This document shows, piece after piece, positions 44,826 through 56,900 of a stretch of 64,000 nt of DNA. The stretch spans positions 24,936,501-25,000,500 of the forward strand of contig NC_044497.1 of NCBI RefSeq assembly GCF_902362185.1. The letters run 5' to 3'. The stretch comes from Chanos chanos (taxonomy: Eukaryota > Chordata > Actinopteri > Gonorynchiformes > Chanidae). Position 1 is the stretch's first letter. Every line of letters starts with the position of its first letter. A model generated the notes under the pieces. The model saw only the letters and a list, made by a program, of their open reading frames with translations. It was not told the origin of the DNA and did no database searches. The position numbers and the translations under genes are program-made.

Positions 44826-45410
44826 ACACTACAAGTCCACACACTAGGTTTTGGGAAGAACTGTAATTCCAGAATTAAAGACAAGTTTAGTAGAGAACAC
44901 CACCGTAACTGAGTGGATCTTCACTGATTTTATAGGGGATAGCACAAGCACACTGTGCTCCCTCCAAGTATACATCGAGTTAAGAGAGAGGATGCTCTGC
45001 AGATGTGTCATACTTCTTCATTCTTCATATAAAGCCTTACGTCAAGAACTGAAAGTTCAGCTCTCTGGGCATTTTCACAGTAGTGCCATCCAGTGGTATT
45101 AAAGCAGTGACTGTCAAAAGAGAGCATTACATCACCCAGTCCCAGCATTATCCCATCTATATACATGTTTGTAATATCAGTATAATGACATTTCTTAAGA
45201 AACAGTAACCAATAAGATAATAATATATTCCCTGGCACAGAGGCACTGTGAAGTCTTTTTTCAGTAAAGGCCTCTTGGCCTGCACCTCAGCACAAACGTA
45301 TGCAAATCTGTTCAGTTGCTCAGACAGGGATCTGTCATTGTGGGGGATCTGTCATCTGTCATACGTATCTCCCTGAACAGTCCATGGTTCAGTGCCCATC
45401 GTTCTATTCC

Positions 45411-46856
45411 TTAGATGTCCCCCTCTCCCCTTGTCCCTTCCAGTCTCAGGTCTGCATCGTTCCTGCCCAGGGTGAAGAGACTGACCACAGCCAGCAGGGC
45501 GGCGAGCATCATTCCAGCACAGCCGGCGAACATATGTCTGGTCCCACTGCCGCTCTCTCCCCCACCCGTCCCGGATACCTCCCCGTGCAGGGCCAGCAGG
45601 CCCAGGCAGGCCAGCAGATGCAGGGGCAGCCGGAACCAGGCCAGTACACCGGCCCTGCGCTCCATTGGGATGACCCGGCCTTGCAGGAAGCTAACTGTGG
45701 GGAAGTAGAGTCCGCAGGCCAGCTCCAAGAGCAGGAATGCCAGCAGAGACTCCCTAGGACGAGGCTGCCCTGGGGCCGTGGAGAAGGTGAGCATGAAGAA
45801 GGAGAAGAAGGCCAGTAAAACAGTCAGACAGAGCAGGTGTGCTGGTTGTAACCGGTATCGCGCTGACGTGGCCAGGCGGAAGAGTGTGGAGCCTGCCATA
45901 CTGGCCGCCATCAGGCAGGAGAAGATGATGCCCAGCGGAGGACCGTGGGGATCCAGGACGGGCGTCCAGAGAAACACGAAGATGTAAAGGACACTCTCAA
46001 AAAGTGCCTGCACGCCACCCAATAGGAGCACACGGCGATCCGACAGCAAGCAACGCAGGCCCTCTAGACAGCTGCGCCAAAAACGGGCCCGGGCAGACAT
46101 TCGGATCTGTGGTGCGCTCGAGGGGCCAAGCAGGGGGCCATTCTTGTCCTCCTGTGCCCCTTCCTCCTTCTCCTCTAGGCCCCAGTCTGACAGCACCAAC
46201 CAGCTACAGGCAGCCAGGCTGGGAATCGCCAGCAGGAAAGGGGCCACTGGGCCCAAGCCGAGCCACTCAGCAAACAGATTGGCTACCAGTCCGGCACCCA
46301 CTGCCAGGACGTGGTTCCAGTCCGCTGCTTTGCTGAAGGTGCTGGGGATCCACTCTTTGGGGAAATCGTGGACCTCGATGTGATGATGCACATACCAGGC
46401 CTCAAAGGCAGTAGTGAGCAGGGAGGTGGAGAGGCCTCCAAGCACACGGCCCAGAATAAGCACAAAATAGTCCCTCGACAACTTGGTGAAGCAGCATGCC
46501 GAGTAAGTCAAGCAGAAAAGCAGGCAGGTGCGTCGACGGCCCAGCACCTGTGGCAGCCAGCCGGCCACAGGAGCAAACAACACACACGAAGCCAGACCAC
46601 ACACATACAAGATGGCGATCTGAGACTCCAAGAAGCTGTAATGACGGTAGAGCTTGTAGAGGTAGGGTCCCTGCAGCCAGTCTGCCCACAGAGCAAGCAG
46701 GTAAGCCTTCAGGAAAAGAGTCTGAAAGCGACGGAAAGCCGGGTTGGCTACGGCTGTGGGGGCAGTTTGGGGTGAGGCAAGTCGACGGGCCGTGAGCTCC
46801 AGACCAACACACAGAGCCACCAAGAGCACAAAGGCCAGATAAGCCGTCACAAACAT
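45411..46856 (-). CDS. mfsd5: Major facilitator domain protein 5 (molybdate-anion transporter)
   Basis: Membrane protein of the major facilitator fold; human MFSD5 has been linked to molybdate uptake. The whole 481-aa reading frame lies in one exon (human 450 aa). Family blocks seen: N-terminal VTAYLAFV, ADWLQGPYLYKLYRHY, QIAILYVCGLAS, the loop motif GRRRTCLLF, TYSACCFTKLSRDYFVLILGR, GGLSTSLL, EAWY, HDFPKEWIPSTFSKAADWNH, LSDRRVLLLG, ALFESVLYIFVFLW, DPHGPPLGIIFS and ELACGLYFPTVSFL. About twelve hydrophobic segments fit the fold. An acidic insert (EEKEEGAQEDKNG, near residue 230) makes the middle loop longer than in human. A splice acceptor precedes the coding exon (exon start 46967), so the 5' UTR is spliced. 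Coding GC content is much higher than in its surroundings. Confidence 0.97.
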   Translation of the reverse strand: MFVTAYLAFVLLVALCVGLELTARRLASPQTAPTAVANPAFRRFQTLFLKAYLLALWADWLQGPYLYKLYRHYSFLESQIAILYVCGLASCVLFAPVAGWLPQVLGRRRTCLLFCLTYSACCFTKLSRDYFVLILGRVLGGLSTSLLTTAFEAWYVHHHIEVHDFPKEWIPSTFSKAADWNHVLAVGAGLVANLFAEWLGLGPVAPFLLAIPSLAACSWLVLSDWGLEEKEEGAQEDKNGPLLGPSSAPQIRMSARARFWRSCLEGLRCLLSDRRVLLLGGVQALFESVLYIFVFLWTPVLDPHGPPLGIIFSCLMAASMAGSTLFRLATSARYRLQPAHLLCLTVLLAFFSFFMLTFSTAPGQPRPRESLLAFLLLELACGLYFPTVSFLQGRVIPMERRAGVLAWFRLPLHLLACLGLLALHGEVSGTGGGESGSGTRHMFAGCAGMMLAALLAVVSLFTLGRNDADLRLEGTRGEGDI

Positions 46857-46928
46857 GGTGAAGCTTGAAATGAGGATTACACTTTGGAAAACTGCTGAAA
46901 AGCTTTCAGGTCAACGTAGTGTCCCTCC

Positions 46929-47441
46929 TTACACTCCAAATCCTGTTCTGTCTCTTTTATCAATGAACTGTGGAGGAAAAGGGACATAGGGACAAATACA
47001 AACACATGACTAAAACCAACAACAGTAACACTGATAAATTACTATTATATTGATACGTTATGTACACAGAAACGCCCAATCGTTGCTATTTTAAAACTTG
47101 ACTAAACATATTATGCAAACACAATTCTATTTGAGCCACCGGCACCGTACTTACGTGGAACTGACATCGTCACGTGTTTCGTATATTTAATGCAGTAAGA
47201 GAAAACAACGCCAGGTCACCTGCTCTGCATAAAACAAACGCGATAACTTAGTCATTAATTCGTCTCGACAAAAGGTTAACAAACCGAGCAAACGTTTCTC
47301 ACTGAGGCAGCGTCTTCGTTACATTGATTAGTCAGTTAACATTAGTATTCACAATCGTTCATTACACTCTAACAGGAAGAATACAAGAGGCAAAAACTAA
47401 ACACTTACCGCCTCGTTTCCCAGTCCTTTAAACCTCTTCAT
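46929..47441 (-). other. Predicted spliced upstream ORF of mfsd5
   Basis: If the exon ending at 47409 joins the exon starting at 46967, an ATG at 47441 opens 11 codons (MKRFKGLGNEA), continues 12 codons (FIDKRDRTGFGV) and stops at 46931-46929. The stop lies 72 bases before the mfsd5 ATG. Such a 23-codon upstream ORF would reduce translation of the main frame. It depends on an unproven splice. Confidence 0.4.
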
Positions 47442-47530
47442 TGCGGACTTAATAATGAAAACATTTCGTGGACCAACAAGTTTTATGTCTTGTAAAGTGG
47501 AGGGAGAAAAATTTTTTGCAGTACATTGCT
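46967..47530 (-). promoter_or_regulatory. mfsd5: mfsd5 promoter and non-coding 5' exons
   Basis: A minus-strand donor at 47409 (AACGAGGCG then GTAAGTG) ends a likely first exon that splices to the acceptor before 46967. A second donor at 47155 (TTCCAC then GTAAGTAC) could end an alternative first exon carrying a CACGTG. Upstream are an ETS-type CCGGAAAT near 47550 and a CRE-like ACGTCATCACG near 47575, typical of TATA-less housekeeping promoters. The transcription start is inferred to lie near 47500. Confidence 0.55.
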
Positions 47531-48290
47531 AGCACTTCCACCACTATTTCCGGGTTTTGAGAGAACTTACGTGATGACGTTGAATTGTTTCAAGCAAAGA
47601 ACCATAAAGGAAATATAGATGGAAAACTCACGCCGTCTGCGGATAGGATCGTGTAAGGCACTGAGACAAGGAAGATTCTAGTGTTCGCACGTCTGGCGTT
47701 GGAGAAAAACAAGATTGAGTTGCACAACATTGTCAGTTCGCTGGGATTGTTTTTTCCTTATACAGTACCATTGTTTACAATAGTTTTATTTGTTACGAAC
47801 GAACTGAAACCAATACCAAATTTTATGCCATGCCAATAATTAAAATGACTTTTTTCATTCAGGAGTACGTCTCCCAGTGGATGGCTCCTAAAGGACCATT
47901 TCGTCCCAAATAAGACATTCATCCCAGTACGTCCGTTTCCGTTCGTTAAGCAAAAACAAAATATGAGAGTCACAATTCTTACCGCGCTTAGTTCGATTAG
48001 TGTAAAGACGGAAGTGTGTTCTTACTGCAAGACAGGAGAGTTAGCTAGCTTCCCTTTCTATAAAATCTTGGTTTCGACGACGCATTCACTTGTAAAACAG
48101 CAAGACTGTTTTACAATCAATAAATAAATAAATGGGAGTTTCAAATTTCAGGTCTCAAGTAACAGTTTCAAGAGATAACACTAACCCTATGCTTCGTGAG
48201 AGAATTGGTTTCAGAATGTTTTTAGGTAATCATTAGAAACTGCTACTGCTGTCGTAAAGACTGTAGCTATCCAGAAAAAATGAGATAATG

Positions 48291-48335
<45 letters not shown>

Positions 48336-48895
48336 GTAATAATGAAAGAAACACACACAAAAAATTTAAAGTCTTTGTGAAGTTTGCGCAGAGCACCGAC
48401 AGTAACAGTTTCACACCACGAGGTGACAGCATTTGATTCCCTTAAGAACGTACTACAATCCAAGGTATTTTACTCATCCAAAACACTGTGGTGCTTCCGA
48501 ATATCCTAAGTAATCAGATCACTTTAAGGCAAGTGTCATCGAGTGCTTCCCACTATTATTCCCGTATCTTGCTGACATCAGACAGACCAATTGAAGATAA
48601 TGTGTGTTTGAATTTATGCCATTCGCTAATCTACCTGTGTTTATGCTAATGTCAGCATGAAAGCAGAAAATGGGAAGTGTATGGTGAACGCCTCGCGGTT
48701 TAACAAAAGAAAGAGCAGTCCTTATGTAACCTTGGAAAGGTTAACTGAGTGAGTAGGAGGGAAAAAAAGCTATAATATGGCTATTTTGCACCGTCTGTCA
48801 TTATCTCACGTGTAACTAAACAGATCTGCACATGGAATCTACCTGTGGCAAGAGAATTCAGTGTGTTTTCTGTTAAACCTAAATTTTGATTTTCC
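47531..48895. other. Intergenic DNA between mfsd5 and nr1d4, right part of mfsd5 flank
   Basis: After the mfsd5 promoter the stretch is AT-rich. It holds an (ATA)n/(TAA)n microsatellite and no open frame with family resemblance. Confidence 0.5.
48289..48345. repeat. (TAA)n microsatellite
   Basis: About 18 trinucleotide units, nearly perfect, with one G change near the end. Confidence 0.95.
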
Positions 48896-49092
48896 GGGGG
48901 GTTATTCCAGAAAGCGGGTTTAGTGAAAACTCAGAGTTAGATAACTCAGAGCAAGTAGTAAACCCTTATAGAAGAGCCCTATGTTTTGCTAGGAGAATGA
49001 AGCCATAGGGCTCTTCTATTAGGAGGTTTACTACTTAACCTGAATTAACTAACTATAAGTTTTCACTAAATCCGCCCTCTGGAACACTCCCC
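48896..49092. mobile_element. Foldback MITE, copy C
   Basis: Best preserved of three copies. Ends GGGGTTATTCCAGAAAGCGG and CCGCCCTCTGGAACACTCCC are inverted partners. Inner arms AGAAGAGCCCTATG and CATAGGGCTCTTCT are perfect inverted repeats, and TAGTAAACC and GGTTTACTA also pair. No coding capacity. Confidence 0.85.
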
Positions 49093-50319
49093 AAAAGGCC
49101 GCCCAGACAACAACAAAAAGAGTTGTTCATTAAAACATAACGACTACAACGACCAAAGAGCCGCAAATTGCACGACACAATATGCACTCTTTCAAGCTTG
49201 TTTACTGTACTATGTGGACTAAAGTATTCAGCAGTCACACTGGGAAACTGGACAATAATTGATCAAGTGCTTGTTTGGTGTGTGTTTGTGTGGTGTGGTG
49301 TGGTGTGGTGTGTGTGTGTGTGTGTGTTTACTGTCAAACCATCAACATCAAAAGAACCAGATCTGTGAAAGTGTGCATAATCTCTTTTATATTGATTCTA
49401 TGGAAGAGGACAATTTACAAAATGTACAATAAGATGTGATCAGATAACTCAAATAACAGTAGTAAACAGCACTCATTTCAAACAATCAAATGAATCAAAT
49501 TAGACTTGATAACTTGAAATTAAAATAGTTTTCTTGATGAACCCTGTGTTTGTATAGACTGTAGGCTAAACATGCTGGTGTTTTGACTGAAATATTGAAA
49601 TTGATTTTTTCAATAATCCTGTAATGTCATATGTGACCTCAAAAAGTTACCAAAATATTTTTTTCTGATTTACCTTAAATACTGTCCCTCATTTCCTCTT
49701 GCCATTCAAACAGCAAATCTAAAACCAGATCAGTTCATTTCCTTTCAGGTACAATCTAACAACTGAAAAGACCATTGAATCGTAAGTGTCTGCAGTTATA
49801 GTAATATTTACAGCAACAATAGTATAACAGAAGCAAATACAAAAGTCAACATGCTGGGGAGAAATTGGCTGCTGGTTTTGTATCCCTGGATTCCGATTAA
49901 GCCATAAAGGAAAACAAATGAAAAATAACATATGTATTGTACTGAATTGAATGAGACACAGAATTTAAAAATAAATATAATGAACATTTGCCTTTTCTTC
50001 TTATCCCAGAAGCGAGATTAGACATGACACTTTAAAAATGCTTTCATACATATCATTCAAAACTGTCAATGAAATTAAGTGGTGATTAGGGTTTTTGTGC
50101 CTTTTCTGAACCACTGAAACTGTGCTATATATTTCACTCCCAGACTAACACAGAAGATATACCACTGATGACACTTGAGGTTTATGAGATGTGAGTGACA
50201 GTACTAATACACTGTTTTATGATGGTGATGATGATGTTGATGAACAATTATATACACCATATGTTTTTTTCCCTTTCTGTTACACACTCATATACTCTCT
50301 TTCTTTCCCTCTCTCTCTG

Positions 50320-50352
<33 letters not shown>

Positions 50353-50948
50353 AAGAAGGTGAGACGGTCCCTGTGTTCTCCTTCTACTGCATGTGTATTC
50401 TCTATAGTCAGTGCTGAGGCAGGACCTTTGCTGGAAATCCACACAGAGGCTCCACTGGGAATGAGTTGAATGGGAAAAGTCAACACCCTGCCTTTTTTGG
50501 TCTTCATCACATCCCTTGGTCAGACCACAGTAACCTTCAGTTCCTCACTGATGATATGACCAGGGAACATCCCCTCCACTAAACTACATCTCACTTTGTT
50601 TTTTCTGTGCTCAAAGGACACAGGTGTGTATTGGACAGTGCAAAACGAATTAGGATCAGTCAAATTTGCAAAGGATGCTATTATCTGAGACCTTTCCCCC
50701 AAACAATTGGACTGTAGTCATCCATCATTTTCCTCTGGTTTTTTTTTTCCTTTTTTTTTTCCAACAATGAGCAAGGAGCTTAATAATTGTTCCTGCTGAA
50801 ATGATGTAGACGTGTCCTATTTAAGAACGCAAACTGTCCCCTCTCTTTTGTTTTCTGACTAAGCCAGTGGGTCTCTCACTGGCCAGTCATGGCTTGTTGA
50901 TTGGTTTGATTGACACTTGCATTGATGCCCAGTGACGATAGTATTGGC
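49093..50948. other. 3' flank of nr1d4
   Basis: AT-rich DNA likely containing the nr1d4 3' UTR; no clear minus-strand AATAAA was pinned down. It holds GT-rich repeats (49285-49327) and an (AC)n run (50326-50351). Short open frames show no family resemblance. Confidence 0.45.
50326..50351. repeat. (AC)n microsatellite
   Basis: Thirteen AC units downstream of nr1d4, preceded by a CT-rich run. Confidence 0.9.
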
Positions 50949-53900
50949 TCAGGGGTCAATGCGGAAGGCCAGCAGCTTGTCCGAGTGCAGGTTATTGAGT
51001 GTACGGAGGTCCGGCAGGCGAAGTAATAGTTTGGGGAAGAGAGCGCTGTCATTGGGATGGCGACGCGTAACCAGGGAACGCAGGGCTCGGATCAGACCTT
51101 CCTGGAGTTGTTCCACAGCGGCCACATCGGTGATACCTGAGCGGTCTTAAGACAAAACACACGGACAATAACATTTAATAATTAAGTCATTTTCAGAAAA
51201 CCAGGATACTTCTAAATGCTTCTACAACATCCTTCTAATCATTAACAAGAACTAGCAGACAATTACCAAACAGTGGACTGTAGTCCTTCATGATCACTTG
51301 ACTGTTAAAGTACAATTCATTTAATTAGAAACTCATGTTGTGAGGTTCTCACTACGTACCTGCAGAGACCAAAACTACAGCCATGAACAGTGCCATCTCG
51401 TCAGCCTCCAGTCCGAGGGCGCCAAGTTTCTCACTGAACTCAAACATGGCCTCCAGCAGGGAGCCCATCCCCAGTGTCCGCAGGGTAGCGAGTGGGTACG
51501 TGTGCCCGTTCAGGAACGTGACTGTCTTGTCTTTGGGGTTAAAGAGCGAGCAGAACCTCACCATCAGCACCTGTTAGAAGACAAGGACAGAGCAACGATG
51601 AGAAAATGCAGTGTTGTTCAGGGAGGGATTATGTTACACTTCTGCTGTGGAATCCCAAAATCTGGTTAAAGAGTCCATTTGCAATCAAAAGACAGATTGT
51701 GAATATCTGTCGTCAAAAGCTGATGTCACTTTGCACAACATGGCTGCATTCTGCGTAAAGGCATCAACAAGAAAGGACTTCCGAGTTTCCAAGACATCAT
51801 GTGCTAATTTTCAAATTTGCCCACTTTTCTGAATGACGTCTTAACAGATCCAAGCTGCACATTCAGTTGTTATCAGTCCAAAAGACAACTCCCAATTGTG
51901 TGATAAGATCTTACTGAGTCTACTTTTAACAGATCTATTTGGCCAATTGTTGATGACAGACATTGACCTCTGGACAGGGGCACACAGATAGTATGTGCCC
52001 GGTCCATTAATCAGGGGGATAGTGAGATGATGTGACATGTTGTGATATGGGACAGCTGTACCTGGAAGGTGCCAGCTTTCAGCAGCATGACCTGGTCATG
52101 CTGACAGAGTTCCTGGAAGCCTGGGATCCCCTTAGCAAACTCCACAACTTCACGCACTGCAGGGGTAAAGCACTGTGAGAAGGAATCCCACACCTCCTGA
52201 CTGGAGCGGCCAGGGGCAGACACAGGGCACGCATTCAGAGGACAGGCCTAAGAGAAAGGGAGAGAGAGAGAGAGAGAGATGTGACCCGGACATTTGCTGA
52301 AGCACTTGAGTTTTTTTGCAAAAGCAGGTTGTACATACTACAAGATCACTTAATTGACACATTTTCTTTAACTGTCTTTTTCTACTTTATAGCATTGGTA
52401 GGTATAATGTAATCATGTCAAAGCAAGTTAATCAAAATCCCTAGGATTCTCACCAGCACTTTGGAGCCTGCAGCTAACTTCCATGGACATGAGACTTGAC
52501 CATGCGACTCTCCAGCTGAGTAGTTGTTGTAATTGGCCAAACTTGTTTGTGGAGGCTGGCCAGTTCTGGATTGGCAGTGATTTTGATTGGACAAAGCCGA
52601 GTAGCTATAGCAACTGTTGTCCAGCAAGGAGCTGGGGCATCTATCGTCACTGGGGGTGACCGGGCAGTGGGCAGGAGCAGAAAAGACCGGCGGGGCAGCA
52701 GAATGGTACCCTGTGGTAGGGTTGGCATGTGATGAGGAGTGATTGTAGCTGCCATCCTGACGTGGTGGTATGTTCTGAAACGAGCTTGCAGCATTTCTTG
52801 CATTGATGTTGCTGGTTCTCTTGGCCAGGCGGTCCTGAGAGCTCACAAAGATGTCCTGGTAAGCACGGGAGATGGCGCCAATCGCCTCCTTGGAGTGGGT
52901 CTCCCCTGGGCTGGGCAGGACTGGGTGAGCTTGGGAGGAATCCACATCCATGGTACCTGATTCATTCAGGCTGTTCATGTAGCTCTGCATCTCATCCAGA
53001 AGTCTCTGTTTTTCCCGCTTAGGAATACGACCAAAGCGCACAGCTGAGAGAAAGACAGAAACACAGGAAACTGGCCTTAGTTCCATGTGTTGGGCATTTA
53101 GAACCACACCATACTAGTGAGTGCAAAGGTATTTATTTATATATGTTTACATATTTAGATTTTCCCCAGAAATTGCAGGGTTGCTGAACCTCTGAGATCA
53201 AAGTAATGACTAGAAAAAAGGTTGGTGACTGGAAGAAACTTTGTGTTTATGCTGGGCATGTTTCAGTAGTGACTTTTGGGTGTATTAACAGTGTAAATGC
53301 TTGACTTCTGACTTTGGTGAACACATTTGTGTTAAATGCACCCAGTAGTTTCAACCAGCAACCAACCAACCAGAGTCTTAAGCACATAAGGCACTATCTG
53401 CCTGTGGTAATGTTAGGTCATCCTGATTGGACGACTGGACGTGTGTAGATTGTGTAAGAACAGCTGTGCCTCTTTCCTCTTCCTCAGCCTCATCTCTCAC
53501 TCGAATCCTTTCCCTCCTACCCTGCAGGTCCCTATCCCCCTCCTTTCTCTAAGAATATCTGTCAGCTGGTCAGTCTATAAATAGCACCAATGCGACCATA
53601 TGCTACACCCCCCTCAACCGTGCCATCTCTCTCTCTCCACCCCTCCTTTTCTCTCTTTCTCTCTATCCCCCTCTCCACCCCCCTTCTCTCTCTCTCTCTT
53701 ACTCTCTCTCATCATCTCTCCTCCACCTCTCTCTGGATCCCTCTCTCTCGGCCAGTAAGTAGGGCAGTGGGCCAGGCGAATCATGATGGCGGAGCCCATG
53801 CGATGGAGGAGAAGAGAAGAAGACTAATGGGCCTTAAGAAGCAGAGGGAGAGCAGAGGTTGGAGTGTAAAGAGCAGTGAGGCTCAGAAAAGAAAACTAAG

Positions 53901-56900
53901 AGGAGGAGAAAAAGAAGAAGAGAGGAAGGTTGAAGGAGGGAGGAAGGGCGAAGGAGACAAAAGCACATTGAGTTAAGGTGAAATGAGAGGGAAAACTGCT
54001 TTAGTCTCAGAGGGGTCATTGAATACGTAGGATAATGTAAATCATTGAGGTCAGGCTGCCCCTTTAATGAGATTCTCGGCCATCTCCCATGCATGTTTTC
54101 TACTGAAGGGGAGATTTGGGCAGAAGCAAGTGAACATATGTGACTTTCTTTGTATATCTCTTTTTTGATTGATTGTCAGCTTGACGTGTATCTGTAACCA
54201 GGCTCTCATAACGGGCGTAATGTGTATGCAGTATGCTAACACAAATTTATCAGGTCCCTAACTTTTTCATATGGGTGTGCTGTTTAAAACAAGCTTAATG
54301 CTTAAACTACATGTTGGCAAAAGACTTTTGGGACACTTCAGAGGTGTTACTCTTGCTATAAGACTTTTAAGTGAATTTAAGTAAATTCTACACATCGGGT
54401 GATATCTTGCTTAATTTTGACAGCAGCTTTCCATTAATTCAAAAATTGCTCTCTAACAAGTGAAATATGCCATTTCATTCACACTTAACTGGAAAGTCAC
54501 CGTAACAAATACCAAGCGTGGGCTGGGGGTTAACAAAGTTCATGAGGGGGAAATGAAATGGGCTACTTTTTTAGAAGTGAAGAAACAGCCCGGAAATGAA
54601 ATGATGCCATTCTGTCAACTGACTTGAACATCTGCCTGCATAAGAGAACCCAAATCTCACAAGTTCTTGTAATGAAATCCGTGTGTGCTCTTTACTGTGG
54701 CCTGAAGGCAGTTATATGAGGTTTTCCTGTTTGTGCAATGGCTGCAATGAGAGAAAAAGGGGTTTCTAGGTTGCGGTTCTTAACACTTTCAAGAGCCATC
54801 TTCAAGAGGGTCAGTATGAGTGTTTGTCTCACTATATCCCTGCTCTGTTAACTTCAGTTCATTTCTGGTGCCCTCAAAGAACACTGTCTAAATCACCCAC
54901 CCACACACATATATGTAGTGCGCTCTCTCTCGTTTGCTCGAGGAGCACCCTGCATTTATCATTTCGGGCAAAGCACTGACGAGAATAAGAGGAAAACCAA
55001 ACCCATGGTAAGTAGGTCACGATGTGCACGTAATGATTCGAGTGCCATTTTGTTTTGTTTTCTGGGTATTTGTTTTCCAAATATTTCCTTACTTCCATTA
55101 TGAGTAGATTAATCAGAATTCAAGTATCAAGGGGGTAAGCTTCAAAAACTGGGGAATAGATGAGGCATCATTGTATTGATGAAAGGACCTTGTTTTTTGT
55201 CCTACTGCATCTCTTGCTTAATTGTTGCTCCAGCTTGCCATTAATTGCTCAAGATGTTTTAAGGGCATGCATGGGGTAATCAAGTTGCCAGTGTTCCAAT
55301 TTCCTAAAATAATTCCTGTATTTGCTGCAGTTTTCAAGATGACAGATAGCTTTTGGGACTGCGTGACTCCAGTCCTCATAAATCACTGTGTACAGGAGGG
55401 ATGGGGCAGGTGAGTTTAGGGAACATTTGGGGAGGGAGGGCTAAAATGAACAAGAGAGAGGGAGAGACAGCGAAGACTAGATCACAAAAAGGGCAAGAGA
55501 AAGACAGAAACAACATCAACATCTGCACTGCCAGACAACTTATGGCCCCAAAAAAACTTCCTAATAGTGCAAAATTTTAAAGTGGGAAACTAGGTTGAGG
55601 AAAAAAAGCTGTGTGGAGCTTGGTTGTCCTAGCTATTCTAAATCTCATTCCTGGAGGCTATGTCACTGAGGAAAACAACTAGGAGACACAGGAATCCTTC
55701 CAGATCCTCACCGTCTCGGGACATGCCCACGGACAGGCATTTCTTAAAACGACAATGTTGGCAACGATTGCGATTCATCCTCATGATGAGGCAGTTTTCA
55801 TTCTTCACACACATCTTGTAGTTGATGTTCTGCTGAATGCTGCGGCGGAAAAAACCCTGGGGTGAACGGAGAGATGAGAGACAATGAGACGCTGCTCATG
55901 GCTCAAAGCCATTTGTTACAACCCATCACTTCATTAGCATCCATATCTAACAATACTGCTCTGTCTTACCTTACAGCCCTCGCAGGCATGGACGCCATAG
56001 TGGAACCCTGACGCAATATCCCCACAGACTTTACACAGCAGTACCATACCTCCTGCCTCTACACAAAGCAGGAAAGACATGATTCACACGATTAGTATAC
56101 AACACAATGGAACGACATAAAGGAGACTCAAGGTTTTACAATCCTGTGTGTTTTACAATACTGTTTATGATCTTTTTTTTTTAACCCAATATATCCTGTT
56201 TAAAAATAATATTTAAATTCTTCCAGGAAGTTATAATTAGACTGTACCAGCGTATAAGATAAGAGCTTTCATTAAAAAAAAAAGAGAGAGAGAGGGAAGC
56301 ACTCACTGGTAAAGGTTCCAGTGAAACTACAGGACCGCTTGGCAGCAATGGGGTGGGAATAAGTGTGCTGAGTGGAGGCTGAGGTGGAGCTGCTGTAGAC
56401 CTCAGGGAACTGGAAGACTAGTTTTGGAGAGGGTGGTGTTCCACCACCCCCCCTCTGTTTCAACGCCCCAATTTCAGTGAAGGTGACCTCCTCTGGGGAG
56501 GAGGGCTGGGACTGAGACGAGGGTGACTGAGTCTGGTATCCGCTGGAGGGGCTGCCTGGACTGGGGCTCGCACTGCCAGAGGAGCCTGCATAGAGGATCA
56601 CACCTCCTATGGAAAACATTCATATTATTAAATATAAATTAGTGCTTATGGAACATGGAAACCATTGTAAATCTATGGGAAACTATGGTGCCTTCTATGG
56701 TGACTTCCAGTGAATATATACAAGAAAAGCTCACAACAGTGATTCTGCCTGTCTTTTTTATTTTAACACTATTCTAATACTTCTCATTTTCATTTTTATC
56801 TACTTGTTATTGTAGATTGTGTACAAATATGTGAAGGACATTTCATTCACCACAGTCATATTCCAACCTCGTTATAAAATAAGCCACAAAGTGTTTTAGT

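Noticed and set aside
53590-53976. 128-codon open frame over CT- and GA-rich DNA
   Set aside because: Low-complexity translation (Ser/Leu then Lys/Glu); explained by simple sequence in an intron.
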